From Bacteriovoracaceae bacterium (GTDB taxonomy: Bacteria > Bdellovibrionota > UBA1018), in NCBI GenBank assembly GCA_947446835.1, contig CANFHS010000074.1, positions 1 through 10,173 of the forward strand: 10,173 nt of DNA, given 5' to 3'. The position numbers were made by a program, and so were the translations under genes. The notes under the pieces are model-generated. The model saw nothing but the letters and a program-made list of their open reading frames with translations, ran no database searches and was not told the DNA's origin. Positions 1 to 7,341 of this stretch are shown here, piece after piece (the stretch's first letter is position 1; each line of letters opens with the position of its first letter).

Positions 1-83
1 AGGCTCCCTGGGGCCCCCGCCAGAAGAAGGAGGCCCAGCCCCAGGTGGGGCATCGATGCTGTGCAAAGCGATCCTGGTTTCAT
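1..83 (-). CDS. N-terminal fragment of a divergent gene, possible secreted or membrane protein
   Basis: Only the first 28 codons lie in the window; the gene runs off the left edge. Reading leftward from an ATG at 83-81, the peptide starts MKPGSLCTASMPH and continues into a hydrophobic run LGLGLLLLAGA followed by PGS. This resembles a Sec signal peptide or a single membrane anchor with a short polar n-region. The start is supported by a Shine-Dalgarno GGAGGA at 94-89, five bases upstream. A second in-frame ATG at 53-51 would give the same hydrophobic run without a comparable ribosome site. The gene diverges from rpsL, so rpoC is not the immediate upstream neighbour here. The fragment is too short to name a family. 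A plus-strand reading of this stretch is open too but has no recognisable content. Confidence 0.42.
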   Translation of the reverse strand, partial: MKPGSLCTASMPHLGLGLLLLAGAPGS

Positions 84-112
84 TCCCGTCCTCCGGTTGA
101 AAAACCTGCGAG

Positions 113-150
113 TGCGGGAATGCAAACCGCAAACCATGACGCATTCCGCA
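113..150. promoter_or_regulatory. Imperfect inverted repeat in the divergent control region
   Basis: The arms are TGCGGGAATGC (113-123) and GCATTCCGCA (141-150). They are exact reverse complements apart from one extra G in the left arm, giving ten pairs around a 17-base centre. The centre contains a tandem GCAAACC repeat (122-135). The element ends 18 bases upstream of the -35 box of the rpsL promoter and 30 bases upstream of the start of the leftward gene. It could be an operator for a dimeric regulator acting on either gene, or a hairpin in the leader of the leftward transcript. The sequence cannot separate these. Confidence 0.4.
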
Positions 151-167
151 TGGACCCACTAAAGCTC

Positions 168-196
168 TTGACCCGGGGGGACGGGTCGACTATTTT
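168..196 (+). promoter_or_regulatory. Sigma70-type promoter for the rpsL (str) operon
   Basis: The -35 box TTGACC (168-173) and -10 box TATTTT (191-196) are separated by exactly 17 bases. Transcription would start near 203, giving a leader of about 100 nt before the rpsL ATG. The bases after the -10 (TCCGGCTCC) form a GC-rich discriminator. In known bacteria such discriminators are typical of stringently controlled ribosomal promoters, so ppGpp control is a reasonable inference. The spacer carries a perfect 6-bp dyad, GACCCG (170-175) and CGGGTC (182-187), around GGGGGA. That dyad overlaps the -35 box and could be an operator or could be chance. Confidence 0.72.
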
Positions 197-202
197 TCCG
201 GC

Positions 203-306
203 TCCTTGCGGGTCCCTTTTTTTGAGTGCTCGCGAACATTTTCATTTGTGCGTCGGCTTGTCCGGCGGTATTGGCGACAGGTCTTAGACGAAAGGAACAG
301 TTTTTC
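203..306 (+). promoter_or_regulatory. 5' leader of the rpsL transcript with a possible hairpin
   Basis: If transcription starts near 203, the leader contains a run of seven T (217-223) and a possible stem pairing GGCTTGTC (255-262) with GACAGGTC (276-283). The stem has eight pairs, two of them G-U. It ends just before the rpsL ribosome site AAAGGA (291-296). In E. coli, S7 controls the str operon at the rpsL-rpsG junction. Here that junction is only 22 bp, so any feedback control would have to sit elsewhere, and this leader is one candidate. The stem is modest and could be chance. Confidence 0.3.
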
Positions 307-696
307 ATGCCCACGATTAACCAATTGATCCGCCGTGGCCGCGCGAAGTCGAGCTGGAAGACCAAATCTCCCGCTCTGATGAGCTGCCCGCAGCGCCGCG
401 GCGTCTGCACCCGCGTCTACACCACGACCCCGAAGAAGCCGAACTCGGCGCTTCGCAAGGTCTGCCGTGTTCGCCTCACCAACGGTTTCGAGGTCACCTC
501 GTACATTCCGGGCATCGGCCACAACCTGCAGGAGCACTCCATCGTGCTGATCCGCGGGGGTCGTGTGAAGGACCTTCCGGGTGTGCGTTACCACACCATC
601 CGCGGCACGCTGGACACCCAGGGTGTTGCCAACCGCAAGCAGAGCCGTTCGAAATACGGTGCCAAGAAGTCTTCTGGCGCCGCGGCTGCCAAGTAA
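307..696 (+). CDS. rpsL: 30S ribosomal protein S12
   Basis: S12 lies at the decoding centre of the 30S subunit and helps enforce tRNA selection. The 129-residue protein matches the family along its length (E. coli has 124). It begins MPTINQLIRRGRAK and contains TTTPKKPNSALRKVCRVRL and RGGRVKDLPGVRYH. Lys43 and Lys88, the classic streptomycin-resistance positions, are both lysine, so no resistance mutation is visible. Asp89, the residue beta-methylthiolated in E. coli, is also present. The C-terminus ends in a short Ala/Lys tail (KKSSGAAAAK). The ATG at 307 is chosen over an upstream in-frame start at 226 because it matches the family N-terminus and follows AAAGGA at 291-296. It is the first gene of the str block. 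Confidence 0.98.
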   Translation: MPTINQLIRRGRAKSSWKTKSPALMSCPQRRGVCTRVYTTTPKKPNSALRKVCRVRLTNGFEVTSYIPGIGHNLQEHSIVLIRGGRVKDLPGVRYHTIRGTLDTQGVANRKQSRSKYGAKKSSGAAAAK

Positions 697-718
697 TTTT
701 TAAACGGGGTATTGATTC

Positions 719-1189
719 ATGGGTCGCAAAAGTTTCATCCGTAAGCGCGAAATCCTCCCGGATCCCAAGTTCAACGACGTGGTGGTCGCCAAGTTCGTTT
801 CGAGCCTCCTGAAGGAAGGCAAGAAGTCGACCGCGGAAACCATCTTCTACACCTGCGTGGACGTGATCCAGGAGCGCACCGGTGATGACGGCCTCAAGAC
901 CTTCAAGAAGGGTCTCGAGAACGTGAAGCCGATCCTTGAAGTGAAGTCCCGCCGTGTCGGTGGCGCCACCTACCAGGTTCCGGTCGAAGTGAAGCCTGCT
1001 CGTCGCCAGTCGCTGGCTTCGCGCTGGCTGATCGAAGCCGCCCGTGGCCGTCCCGAGCACTCCATGGCCGAGCGCCTTGCCGCTGAAGTCATCGAAGCCG
1101 CCAACGGCCGCGGTGGCGCCATGAAAAAGCGCGAAGACGTGCACAAGATGGCCGAAGCCAACAAGGCTTTCGCCCACTACCGCTGGTAA
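719..1189 (+). CDS. rpsG: 30S ribosomal protein S7
   Basis: S7 nucleates assembly of the 3' major (head) domain of 16S rRNA and lines the E site near the subunit interface. The protein has 156 residues, the common bacterial length. Recognisable blocks are KREILPDPKFNDVVVAKFV near the N-terminus, VGGATYQVPVEVKPARRQSL in the middle, the SLASRWLIEAARGR helix, and the C-terminal KREDVHKMAEANKAFAHYRW. It starts 22 bp after rpsL and has only a weak ribosome site (CGGGGT, 705-710), which may mean that translation is coupled to rpsL. A strong intrinsic terminator follows the gene before fusA. Confidence 0.98.
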   Translation: MGRKSFIRKREILPDPKFNDVVVAKFVSSLLKEGKKSTAETIFYTCVDVIQERTGDDGLKTFKKGLENVKPILEVKSRRVGGATYQVPVEVKPARRQSLASRWLIEAARGRPEHSMAERLAAEVIEAANGRGGAMKKREDVHKMAEANKAFAHYRW

Positions 1190-1244
1190 TCGGCGGCTGG
1201 TCATAAAATTCATGCCCGCCTCGCGCGGCGCAAGGAATCAGGAT

Positions 1245-1277
1245 GAGGGAGGAACTTCGGTTTCTCCCTTTTCTTTT
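1245..1277 (+). terminator. Intrinsic terminator or attenuator between rpsG and fusA
   Basis: The left arm GGGAGGAAC (1247-1255) pairs fully with GTTTCTCCC (1260-1268), with one G-U pair, around a TTCG loop. This gives the very stable C(UUCG)G tetraloop. The stem can be extended by A1246-T1269 and a G-U pair. A T-rich tract, TTTTCTTTT (1269-1277), follows directly. This is the standard architecture of a Rho-independent terminator. It sits inside an operon that is normally continuous, 28 bases before the fusA start. It probably lowers or conditions read-through into fusA, because there is little room for a separate fusA promoter after it. A poor TATAGC-like -10 at 1279-1284 has no convincing -35. 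Confidence 0.72.
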
Positions 1278-1304
1278 ATATAGCCTTCAGCTGGAGAACT
1301 ACCG

Positions 1305-3410
<2,106 letters not shown>

Positions 3411-3413
3411 GCG

Positions 3414-3442
3414 TTGTCTCGCCGAAAAAAGCCCGGTATAGC
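3414..3442 (+). promoter_or_regulatory. Probable sigma70-type promoter for the S10 operon
   Basis: TTGTCT (3414-3419) and TATAGC (3437-3442) are separated by exactly 17 bases. They lie immediately after the fusA stop codon, so the S10 block would start its own transcript near 3449. The -10 box sits in the middle of a perfect dyad, CCCGG (3432-3436) and CCGGG (3442-3446). That dyad could instead be read as a weak terminator for fusA on this strand. The -35 and -10 boxes match only partly, so this is a prediction. The roughly 100-nt leader it would produce contains the structured element at 3467-3519, which supports the reading. Confidence 0.5.
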
Positions 3443-3446
3443 CGGG
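3425..3446 (-). terminator. Terminator-like hairpin on the minus strand
   Basis: Read on the minus strand, CCCGG-CTATA-CCGGG is followed by C and six T (3430-3425), a short but typical Rho-independent layout. No minus-strand gene is visible here. If functional, it would stop antisense transcription entering fusA from the S10 side. On the plus strand the same stem is followed only by a broken T-tract (GTCTCTGTTTT), so it is a poor terminator for fusA. It overlaps the predicted S10 promoter, and only one of the two readings may be real. Confidence 0.3.
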
Positions 3447-3466
3447 TGTCTCTGTTTTCACGACGC

Positions 3467-3519
3467 CTTCAGGAAGATTGCCCGTTCGAGCCCATCTGCG
3501 GACGGGGGAACTCCTGAAG
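3467..3519 (+). promoter_or_regulatory. Two-tier stem-loop in the rpsJ leader, candidate autoregulatory RNA
   Basis: An outer stem of eight perfect pairs joins CTTCAGGA (3467-3474) to TCCTGAAG (3512-3519). Inside it, CCCGTTCG (3481-3488) pairs with CGGACGGG (3499-3506), eight pairs with one G-U, around a ten-base loop (3489-3498). The two stems are separated by an internal loop of AGATTG and GGAAC. The element ends 17 bases before the rpsJ ribosome site GGGGAG (3537-3542). In E. coli the S10 leader binds L4, a protein of this same operon, to repress it. A similar feedback role here is an inference from position and structure, not from sequence similarity. Confidence 0.5.
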
Positions 3520-3550
3520 ACTCACTTCAACCGGATGGGGAGTTTTACGT

Positions 3551-3862
3551 ATGGCAATGGAACACAAGATTCGCATCAAATTGAAAGCATTCGATCACCG
3601 CGTCCTGGACCAGTCGGTCTGGGAAATCGTCAGCACGGCCAAACGGACCGGCGCTTCGGTTCGCGGCCCGATTCCGCTTCCGACCGTGATCAATAAATAT
3701 TGCGTTCTCCGTTCGCCTCATGTAGACAAAAAATCCCGCGAACAGTTCGAAGTTCGAACCCATAAGCGGTTGCTCGATATTCTCGAGCCCACCCAGCAGA
3801 CGGTCGATTCGCTGATGAAGCTCGACCTGTCGGCAGGCGTGGACGTCGAGATCAAGTCCTGA
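3551..3862 (+). CDS. rpsJ: 30S ribosomal protein S10
   Basis: S10 is part of the 30S head and, as NusE, also joins the NusB antitermination complex. The 103-residue length equals that of E. coli S10. Family blocks are IRIKLKAFDHRVLDQS, AKRTGASVRGPIPLPT, the SPHVDKKSREQFEVRTHKRL loop and the C-terminal TVDSLMKLDLSAGVDVEI. The start follows GGGGAG (3537-3542) with eight bases of spacing. A second Met at residue 3 is a less well spaced alternative. Third codon positions are visibly less G/C-rich than in the neighbouring fusA and rplD. It opens the S10 block, but a long gap separates it from rplC. Confidence 0.98.
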   Translation: MAMEHKIRIKLKAFDHRVLDQSVWEIVSTAKRTGASVRGPIPLPTVINKYCVLRSPHVDKKSREQFEVRTHKRLLDILEPTQQTVDSLMKLDLSAGVDVEIKS

Positions 3863-4101
3863 CGCTCCCAACAAGCGCCTGGATTCGAGGGCAGCGAAAC
3901 TCCCTTTTGCACCGTCCGGTTCCACCGGGCATCCCAAGAGGAAAGTCGAAGCTCTCAAACGATACCTGGACATGAAGGCATCCGGCGGTTCTCCCGAGCG
4001 TCTGATTCATTGGGGATCAGGGATTGGGAAGCTTCCCGGTGATGCTGTGACAGGAAAATCGGTCAGATTATGGCGGTTCAACACCGCTTGGAGATTTAAG
4101 A
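3863..4101 (+). other. Unexplained 239-bp spacer between rpsJ and rplC
   Basis: These genes normally lie within a few tens of bases of each other. One forward frame is open from 3819 through the whole spacer to a stop at 4116-4118. Its translation is basic and protein-like in places (KRKVEALKRYLDMKASGG). However, its first ATG is at 3972, it lacks a clear ribosome site, and its third-position bias is weak, so I do not call it a gene. Hairpins are possible at CCGGT-TCC-ACCGG (3916-3928) and around the palindrome GGGAAGCTTCCC (4026-4037), the latter extended by three more pairs. No convincing promoter was found. It may be an RNA regulatory leader for rplC or a gene remnant. Confidence 0.45.
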
Positions 4102-4839
4102 ATGGACCAGAAGGCTGAAGGACAAGCCCAGCAGGCTGCTGCTGCGCCTACCTCCGGTTCGGCTCAGCGCGAAGCTGTCGCGCTGACGGCCGGCAAGGGT
4201 GGCATTCTCGGCGTCAAGGCCGGGATGACCCAGGTGTTCAACGAGCAGGGCGATTCGATTGCGGTCACCGTGATCGATCTCAAGCCCGCCGTGATCACCC
4301 AAGTGAAGACCAAAGAGGCCAACGGCTACCAGGCCGTGCAGGTCGGCTTCCTCGCCAAAAAGGCGAAGGGCGTCACCAAGCCCGAAACCGGCCACGCCAA
4401 GAAGGTTGGCGCGACCGGTTTCTACCACTACCAGGAATTCCGTCTTCCGGAAGGCGCGTCGATGGACGGCCTGACGGCAGGCAAGGTCCTGAGCGTCGAC
4501 TTCATCAAGCCGGGCGACCTGATCGACCTCACTGCCATGACCAAAGGCAAAGGTTTCCAGGGCGGCATGAAACGCTTCCACATGGCCGGTGGTTACAAGA
4601 CCCACGGCGCCTCGCTGTCGCACAGGCAGCTGGGTTCGATCGGTAACCGCGCCGATCCTGGCAAGTGTTTCAAGAACAAGAAGATGGCGGGCCAGATGGG
4701 CAACGTTCAGGCGACCGTCCAGAACGTGCGCGTGGTTCGCGTTGATCAGGAAAACGGCCTTCTGCTGGTTCACGGCAGCGTGCCGGGTCCTCGCACCGGG
4801 ATCATCACGATCCGTCGTGCCGTGAAAAGCGTGGGATGA
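4102..4839 (+). CDS. rplC: 50S ribosomal protein L3 with an N-terminal extension
   Basis: L3 is an early 50S assembly protein whose loop reaches close to the peptidyl transferase centre. The protein has 245 residues against 209 in E. coli. The conserved core begins at about residue 35 (ILGVKAGMTQVF). Further blocks are TKGKGFQGGMKRF (147-159), THGASLSHRQLGSIGN (167-182) and KKMAGQMGN. The first 34 residues are an extra, low-complexity, Ala/Gln-rich segment starting MDQKAEGQAQQ. It looks genuine because the only start codon with a ribosome site (GGAG, 4090-4093) is at 4102 and no ATG or GTG lies nearer the core. Where E. coli has Gln150, methylated by PrmB, this protein has Ala184. Confidence 0.97.
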   Translation: MDQKAEGQAQQAAAAPTSGSAQREAVALTAGKGGILGVKAGMTQVFNEQGDSIAVTVIDLKPAVITQVKTKEANGYQAVQVGFLAKKAKGVTKPETGHAKKVGATGFYHYQEFRLPEGASMDGLTAGKVLSVDFIKPGDLIDLTAMTKGKGFQGGMKRFHMAGGYKTHGASLSHRQLGSIGNRADPGKCFKNKKMAGQMGNVQATVQNVRVVRVDQENGLLLVHGSVPGPRTGIITIRRAVKSVG

Positions 4840-4842
4840 TTT

Positions 4843-5472
4843 ATGCCTATTGTAGACGTCATCAATCAAGATAAGAAAAAAGTCGGAACGATCGACCTCA
4901 ACGCAGGCGTGTTCGCTGCCGAGATCAACATTCCGCTGGTCCACCAGGTCATCAAGGCCCAGCTCGCTGGCCGTCGCCAGGGAACTGCCAAGACCAAGAC
5001 CAAATCCGAAGTCCGTGGTGGTGGCCGCAAGCCGTTCCGCCAGAAGGGCACCGGCAACGCCCGCCAGGGTTCGACCCGCTCCCCGCTCAATCCGGGTGGT
5101 GGCCAGAACTTCGGTCCGCAGCCGCGCTCCTACGAGCAGGCGACCCCGAAGAAGATGATTCTCGGAGCCCTCCGCTCGGCTCTCTCCGACCGCCTGAAGG
5201 CCGATCGCCTGCTGGTGGTCGACGAGTTCAAGCTCGGTGAAGCCAAGACCAAGGAGCTCGTGAAGATCCTCCAGGGTGGGCTGGGCCTCGAGAAGGTCCT
5301 GATCATCGACGAGGCCAACGAGAAGCTCGAGCGTTCCGGCCGCAACATCCCGCACGTCCGGGTGATGCGTACGGAAGGCCTCAATGTGTACGACGTCGTC
5401 AAGTACGACTGGCTCGTTCTTACCAAGCGCGCGGTTGCCAGTGTGGAAACCCGCCTGAATCCGGCGAGCTGA
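4843..5472 (+). CDS. rplD: 50S ribosomal protein L4
   Basis: L4 lines the nascent peptide exit tunnel. In E. coli it also represses the S10 operon by acting on the rpsJ leader. The 209-residue protein has the usual bacterial length. The long tunnel-reaching loop is intact, with KTKSEVRGGGRKPFRQKGTG and ARQGSTRSPLNPGGGQNFGP at roughly residues 50-90. The globular part then runs from KKMILGALRSALSDR to the C-terminus. The start lies 3 bp after the rplC stop, and the weak ribosome site (GGGA, 4832-4835) is inside the end of rplC. This arrangement implies coupled translation. No insertion or truncation is visible. Confidence 0.98.
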   Translation: MPIVDVINQDKKKVGTIDLNAGVFAAEINIPLVHQVIKAQLAGRRQGTAKTKTKSEVRGGGRKPFRQKGTGNARQGSTRSPLNPGGGQNFGPQPRSYEQATPKKMILGALRSALSDRLKADRLLVVDEFKLGEAKTKELVKILQGGLGLEKVLIIDEANEKLERSGRNIPHVRVMRTEGLNVYDVVKYDWLVLTKRAVASVETRLNPAS

Positions 5473-5480
5473 GGTGAAGC

Positions 5481-5771
5481 ATGCGTAATCTCTACGAAGT
5501 CATCGTTCGGCCGATCATCAGCGAGAAGAGCACCGCTCTCGCCGAGGTGGCTGGCAAGTACGCGTTCGAAGTCGCCGTCCAGGCGAACAAGAACGAAATC
5601 AAGGATGCCGTCCAGAAACTCTTCAACGTGAAGGTGCGGCAGGTCCGCACCCTCGTGATGCACGGCAAAGTGAAGCGGCTGGCCCGCTTCGAAACCAAGC
5701 GCCCGAACTGGAAAAAAGCAGTCGTGACCCTGGCCGAAGGCCAGAAGATCGACTTCTTCCAGACGAAGTGA
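5481..5771 (+). CDS. rplW: 50S ribosomal protein L23
   Basis: L23 sits at the mouth of the exit tunnel and is the docking site for trigger factor and SRP. The protein has 96 residues, normal for bacteria. It starts NLYEVIVRPIISEKST, the family signature, and carries the extended tunnel loop VMHGKVKRLARFETKRPNWKKAVVTL typical of bacterial L23. The ribosome site GAGGTGA (5471-5477) overlaps the rplD stop codon, so translation is probably coupled. L23 neighbours L24 and L29 on the ribosome. This is relevant because the L24 gene is missing from its usual place in this cluster. Confidence 0.98.
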   Translation: MRNLYEVIVRPIISEKSTALAEVAGKYAFEVAVQANKNEIKDAVQKLFNVKVRQVRTLVMHGKVKRLARFETKRPNWKKAVVTLAEGQKIDFFQTK

Positions 5772-5786
5772 GGGGAGAGATAAGTC

Positions 5787-6620
5787 ATGGCCGTTAAAAC
5801 TTTCAAGCCAACCACTCCCAGCCTGCGCTACAAGAGCGTCGCGGACTTCTCGGTCCTGACGCCCAAGAAGAAGCAGCCGAAGAAGCCCCGCGCGCTCATC
5901 GTTGCCAAGACCGGCACCGGTGGCCGCAACAACCTCGGCAAGATGACCGTTCGCCATATCGGCGGCGGCCACAAGCAGAAGTACCGCGTCATCGACTTCA
6001 AGCGTGAAAAGCGCGAGATCCCGGCGACCGTGGCTTCGGTGGAATACGATCCGAACCGTACCGCCTACATCGCGCTCCTGCACTACGCGGACGGCGAGAA
6101 GCGTTACATCCTGTCCCCGGTTGGCCTCAATGTGGGCGATCCGGTCCTGGCCAGCGATTCGGCCGACATCAAGCCGGGCAATAACCTGGCCCTGTCGGCG
6201 GTTCCGGTCGGCACCCTGCTGCACAACCTGGAAGTCGAGCCCGGCAAGGGTGGTCGCCTGGTCCGTTCGGCCGGCAACTACGCCCAGCTCATGGCCAAAG
6301 AAGGCGTGTACTGCCAGGTCAAGATGCCCAGCGGCGAGATCCGTCTTCTCCACTCCCGGTGCCGGGCCACCATCGGCCAGATCGGCAACCAGGAGCACGA
6401 GAACATCGCGATCGGCAAGGCCGGCCGCGCCCGCTGGATGGGGATTCGTCCCACCAACCGCGGCGTTTCGATGAACCCGATCGACCACCCGCATGGTGGT
6501 GGTGAAGGCAAGTCCTCGGGTGGTGGTCATCCGCGTACGCCGTGGGGCGTGCCGACCAAGGGATACAAAACTCGCAGCAATAAGCGCACTCAGGCGTTTA
6601 TTGTCAAGCGGCGCAAGTAA
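5787..6620 (+). CDS. rplB: 50S ribosomal protein L2
   Basis: L2 is a large, highly conserved 50S protein required for subunit association and for peptidyl transferase centre assembly. The 277-residue protein is full length (E. coli 273). The N-terminal RNA-binding part contains GRNNLGKMTVRHIGGGHKQK and VIDFKR. The central SH3-like region carries VEYDPNRTAYIALLHYADG. The C-terminal NPIDHPHGGGEG segment contains the invariant histidine at about residue 234, equivalent to E. coli His229, followed by TPWGVPTKGYKTRSNKRT. The ribosome site is GGGGAG at 5772-5777. Residues 34-44 contain an extra Lys/Pro-rich stretch (PKKKQPKKPRA) that accounts for most of the additional length. Confidence 0.98.
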   Translation: MAVKTFKPTTPSLRYKSVADFSVLTPKKKQPKKPRALIVAKTGTGGRNNLGKMTVRHIGGGHKQKYRVIDFKREKREIPATVASVEYDPNRTAYIALLHYADGEKRYILSPVGLNVGDPVLASDSADIKPGNNLALSAVPVGTLLHNLEVEPGKGGRLVRSAGNYAQLMAKEGVYCQVKMPSGEIRLLHSRCRATIGQIGNQEHENIAIGKAGRARWMGIRPTNRGVSMNPIDHPHGGGEGKSSGGGHPRTPWGVPTKGYKTRSNKRTQAFIVKRRK

Positions 6621-6642
6621 CTGGGATTAAGGAGATAGCATA

Positions 6643-6978
6643 GTGGCCCGTTCCATTAAAAAAGGCCCGTTCTGCGACGAGCATCTTCTCAAGAAGGTGC
6701 AGGTCGTACGTCAATCGCAAAAGCGCGAAGTGATCAAGACCTGGTCTCGCCGGTCCCAGATTCTTCCCGATTTCGTCGGACTGACCCTTGCCGTGCACAA
6801 CGGCAAGAAGTTCATTCCGGTGTACGTCACCGAAAACATGGTTGGTCATCGTCTGGGCGAATTCGCCGTGACGCGTACCTTCCATGGCCACACTCCGGCC
6901 GACAAGAAGGCCGCAGCCGCTGAGCCGGGCGCCAAGCCCGCCGCAGCAGCCCCGGCCGCCAAGCCGGCCGCAAAGTGA
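6643..6978 (+). CDS. rpsS: 30S ribosomal protein S19 with an Ala/Lys/Pro tail
   Basis: S19 pairs with S13 in the 30S head and faces the A-site tRNA and the B1a bridge. It is read from a GTG start, supported by AAGGAG at 6629-6634 with eight bases of spacing and by the family N-terminus (M/V)ARSIKKGPF. The core is complete: HLLKKV, TWSRRSQILPDFVGLTLAVHNGKKFIPVYVTENMVGHRLGEFAVTR is the expected order, ending in TFHGHTPADKK near residue 86. The protein has 111 residues against 92 in E. coli. The extra 20-25 C-terminal residues are almost only Ala, Lys, Pro and Gly and contain the repeated unit AKPAA. This tail is likely disordered. Confidence 0.97.
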   Translation: MARSIKKGPFCDEHLLKKVQVVRQSQKREVIKTWSRRSQILPDFVGLTLAVHNGKKFIPVYVTENMVGHRLGEFAVTRTFHGHTPADKKAAAAEPGAKPAAAAPAAKPAAK

Positions 6979-6995
6979 GAGAGGAGTAACCCGTC

Positions 6996-7331
6996 ATGGA
7001 AGTGACCGCTAAACTCAGTTTTGTCCGGATCACCCCGCGTAAAATGGGGCTCCTTGCGGATGAAGTCCGCGGCAAGAACATCAATGAGGCACTGACCTAC
7101 TTGAAGTTCTCGCCCCGGAAACGTACCGCCGGACTGCTTCGTAACCTGCTGAAGAGCGCGGTGGCGAACGCAGATCAGAAGGGGACGGTCGACGTCGACA
7201 CCCTCTTCGTGAAGACGATTCTCGTGGGTCAGGGACCCACCCTGAAGCGTTTCCGTCCGCGGGCCAAGGGCTCCGCTTTCCGGATCAACAAGAAGACGAG
7301 CCACGTGAGCGTCGTGCTCTCGGAACGGTGA
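6996..7331 (+). CDS. rplV: 50S ribosomal protein L22
   Basis: L22 spans the 50S subunit and lines the exit tunnel constriction opposite L4 with a long beta-hairpin. The protein has 111 residues (E. coli 110). Visible family features are the N-terminal FVRITPRKMGLLADEVRGK, the helix with LLKSAVANADQK, and the tunnel hairpin GPTLKRFRPRAKGSAFRI, ending TSHVSVVLSER. The hairpin has normal length, with none of the insertions or deletions linked to macrolide resistance. The ribosome site GAGGAG (6981-6986) precedes the ATG by nine bases. Unlike several neighbours, it has no tail extension. Confidence 0.98.
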   Translation: MEVTAKLSFVRITPRKMGLLADEVRGKNINEALTYLKFSPRKRTAGLLRNLLKSAVANADQKGTVDVDTLFVKTILVGQGPTLKRFRPRAKGSAFRINKKTSHVSVVLSER

Positions 7332-7341
7332 GAGGAAGATC

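Noticed and set aside
45..287. A plus-strand open frame upstream of rpsL
   Set aside because: It overlaps the predicted rpsL promoter and leader, starts at a GTG without a ribosome site, and has no protein-like composition.
226..306. An upstream in-frame start that would lengthen S12 by 27 residues
   Set aside because: The S12 family starts at MPTINQL, and the ATG at 307 has its own ribosome site. The upstream stretch is leader sequence.
3478..3696. A 72-codon plus-strand frame overlapping the rpsJ leader and the start of rpsJ
   Set aside because: It runs out of frame through rpsJ and across the structured leader, with no start signal or recognisable product.
4046..4071. A possible promoter (GTGACA and GATTAT) just before rplC
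   Set aside because: The spacing is only 13 bases and both boxes are poor, so it is not a credible sigma70 promoter.
5130..6530. A 466-codon open frame on the minus strand opposite rplD, rplW and rplB
   Set aside because: Same shadow pattern; the forward genes are unambiguous and no independent start signal is present.
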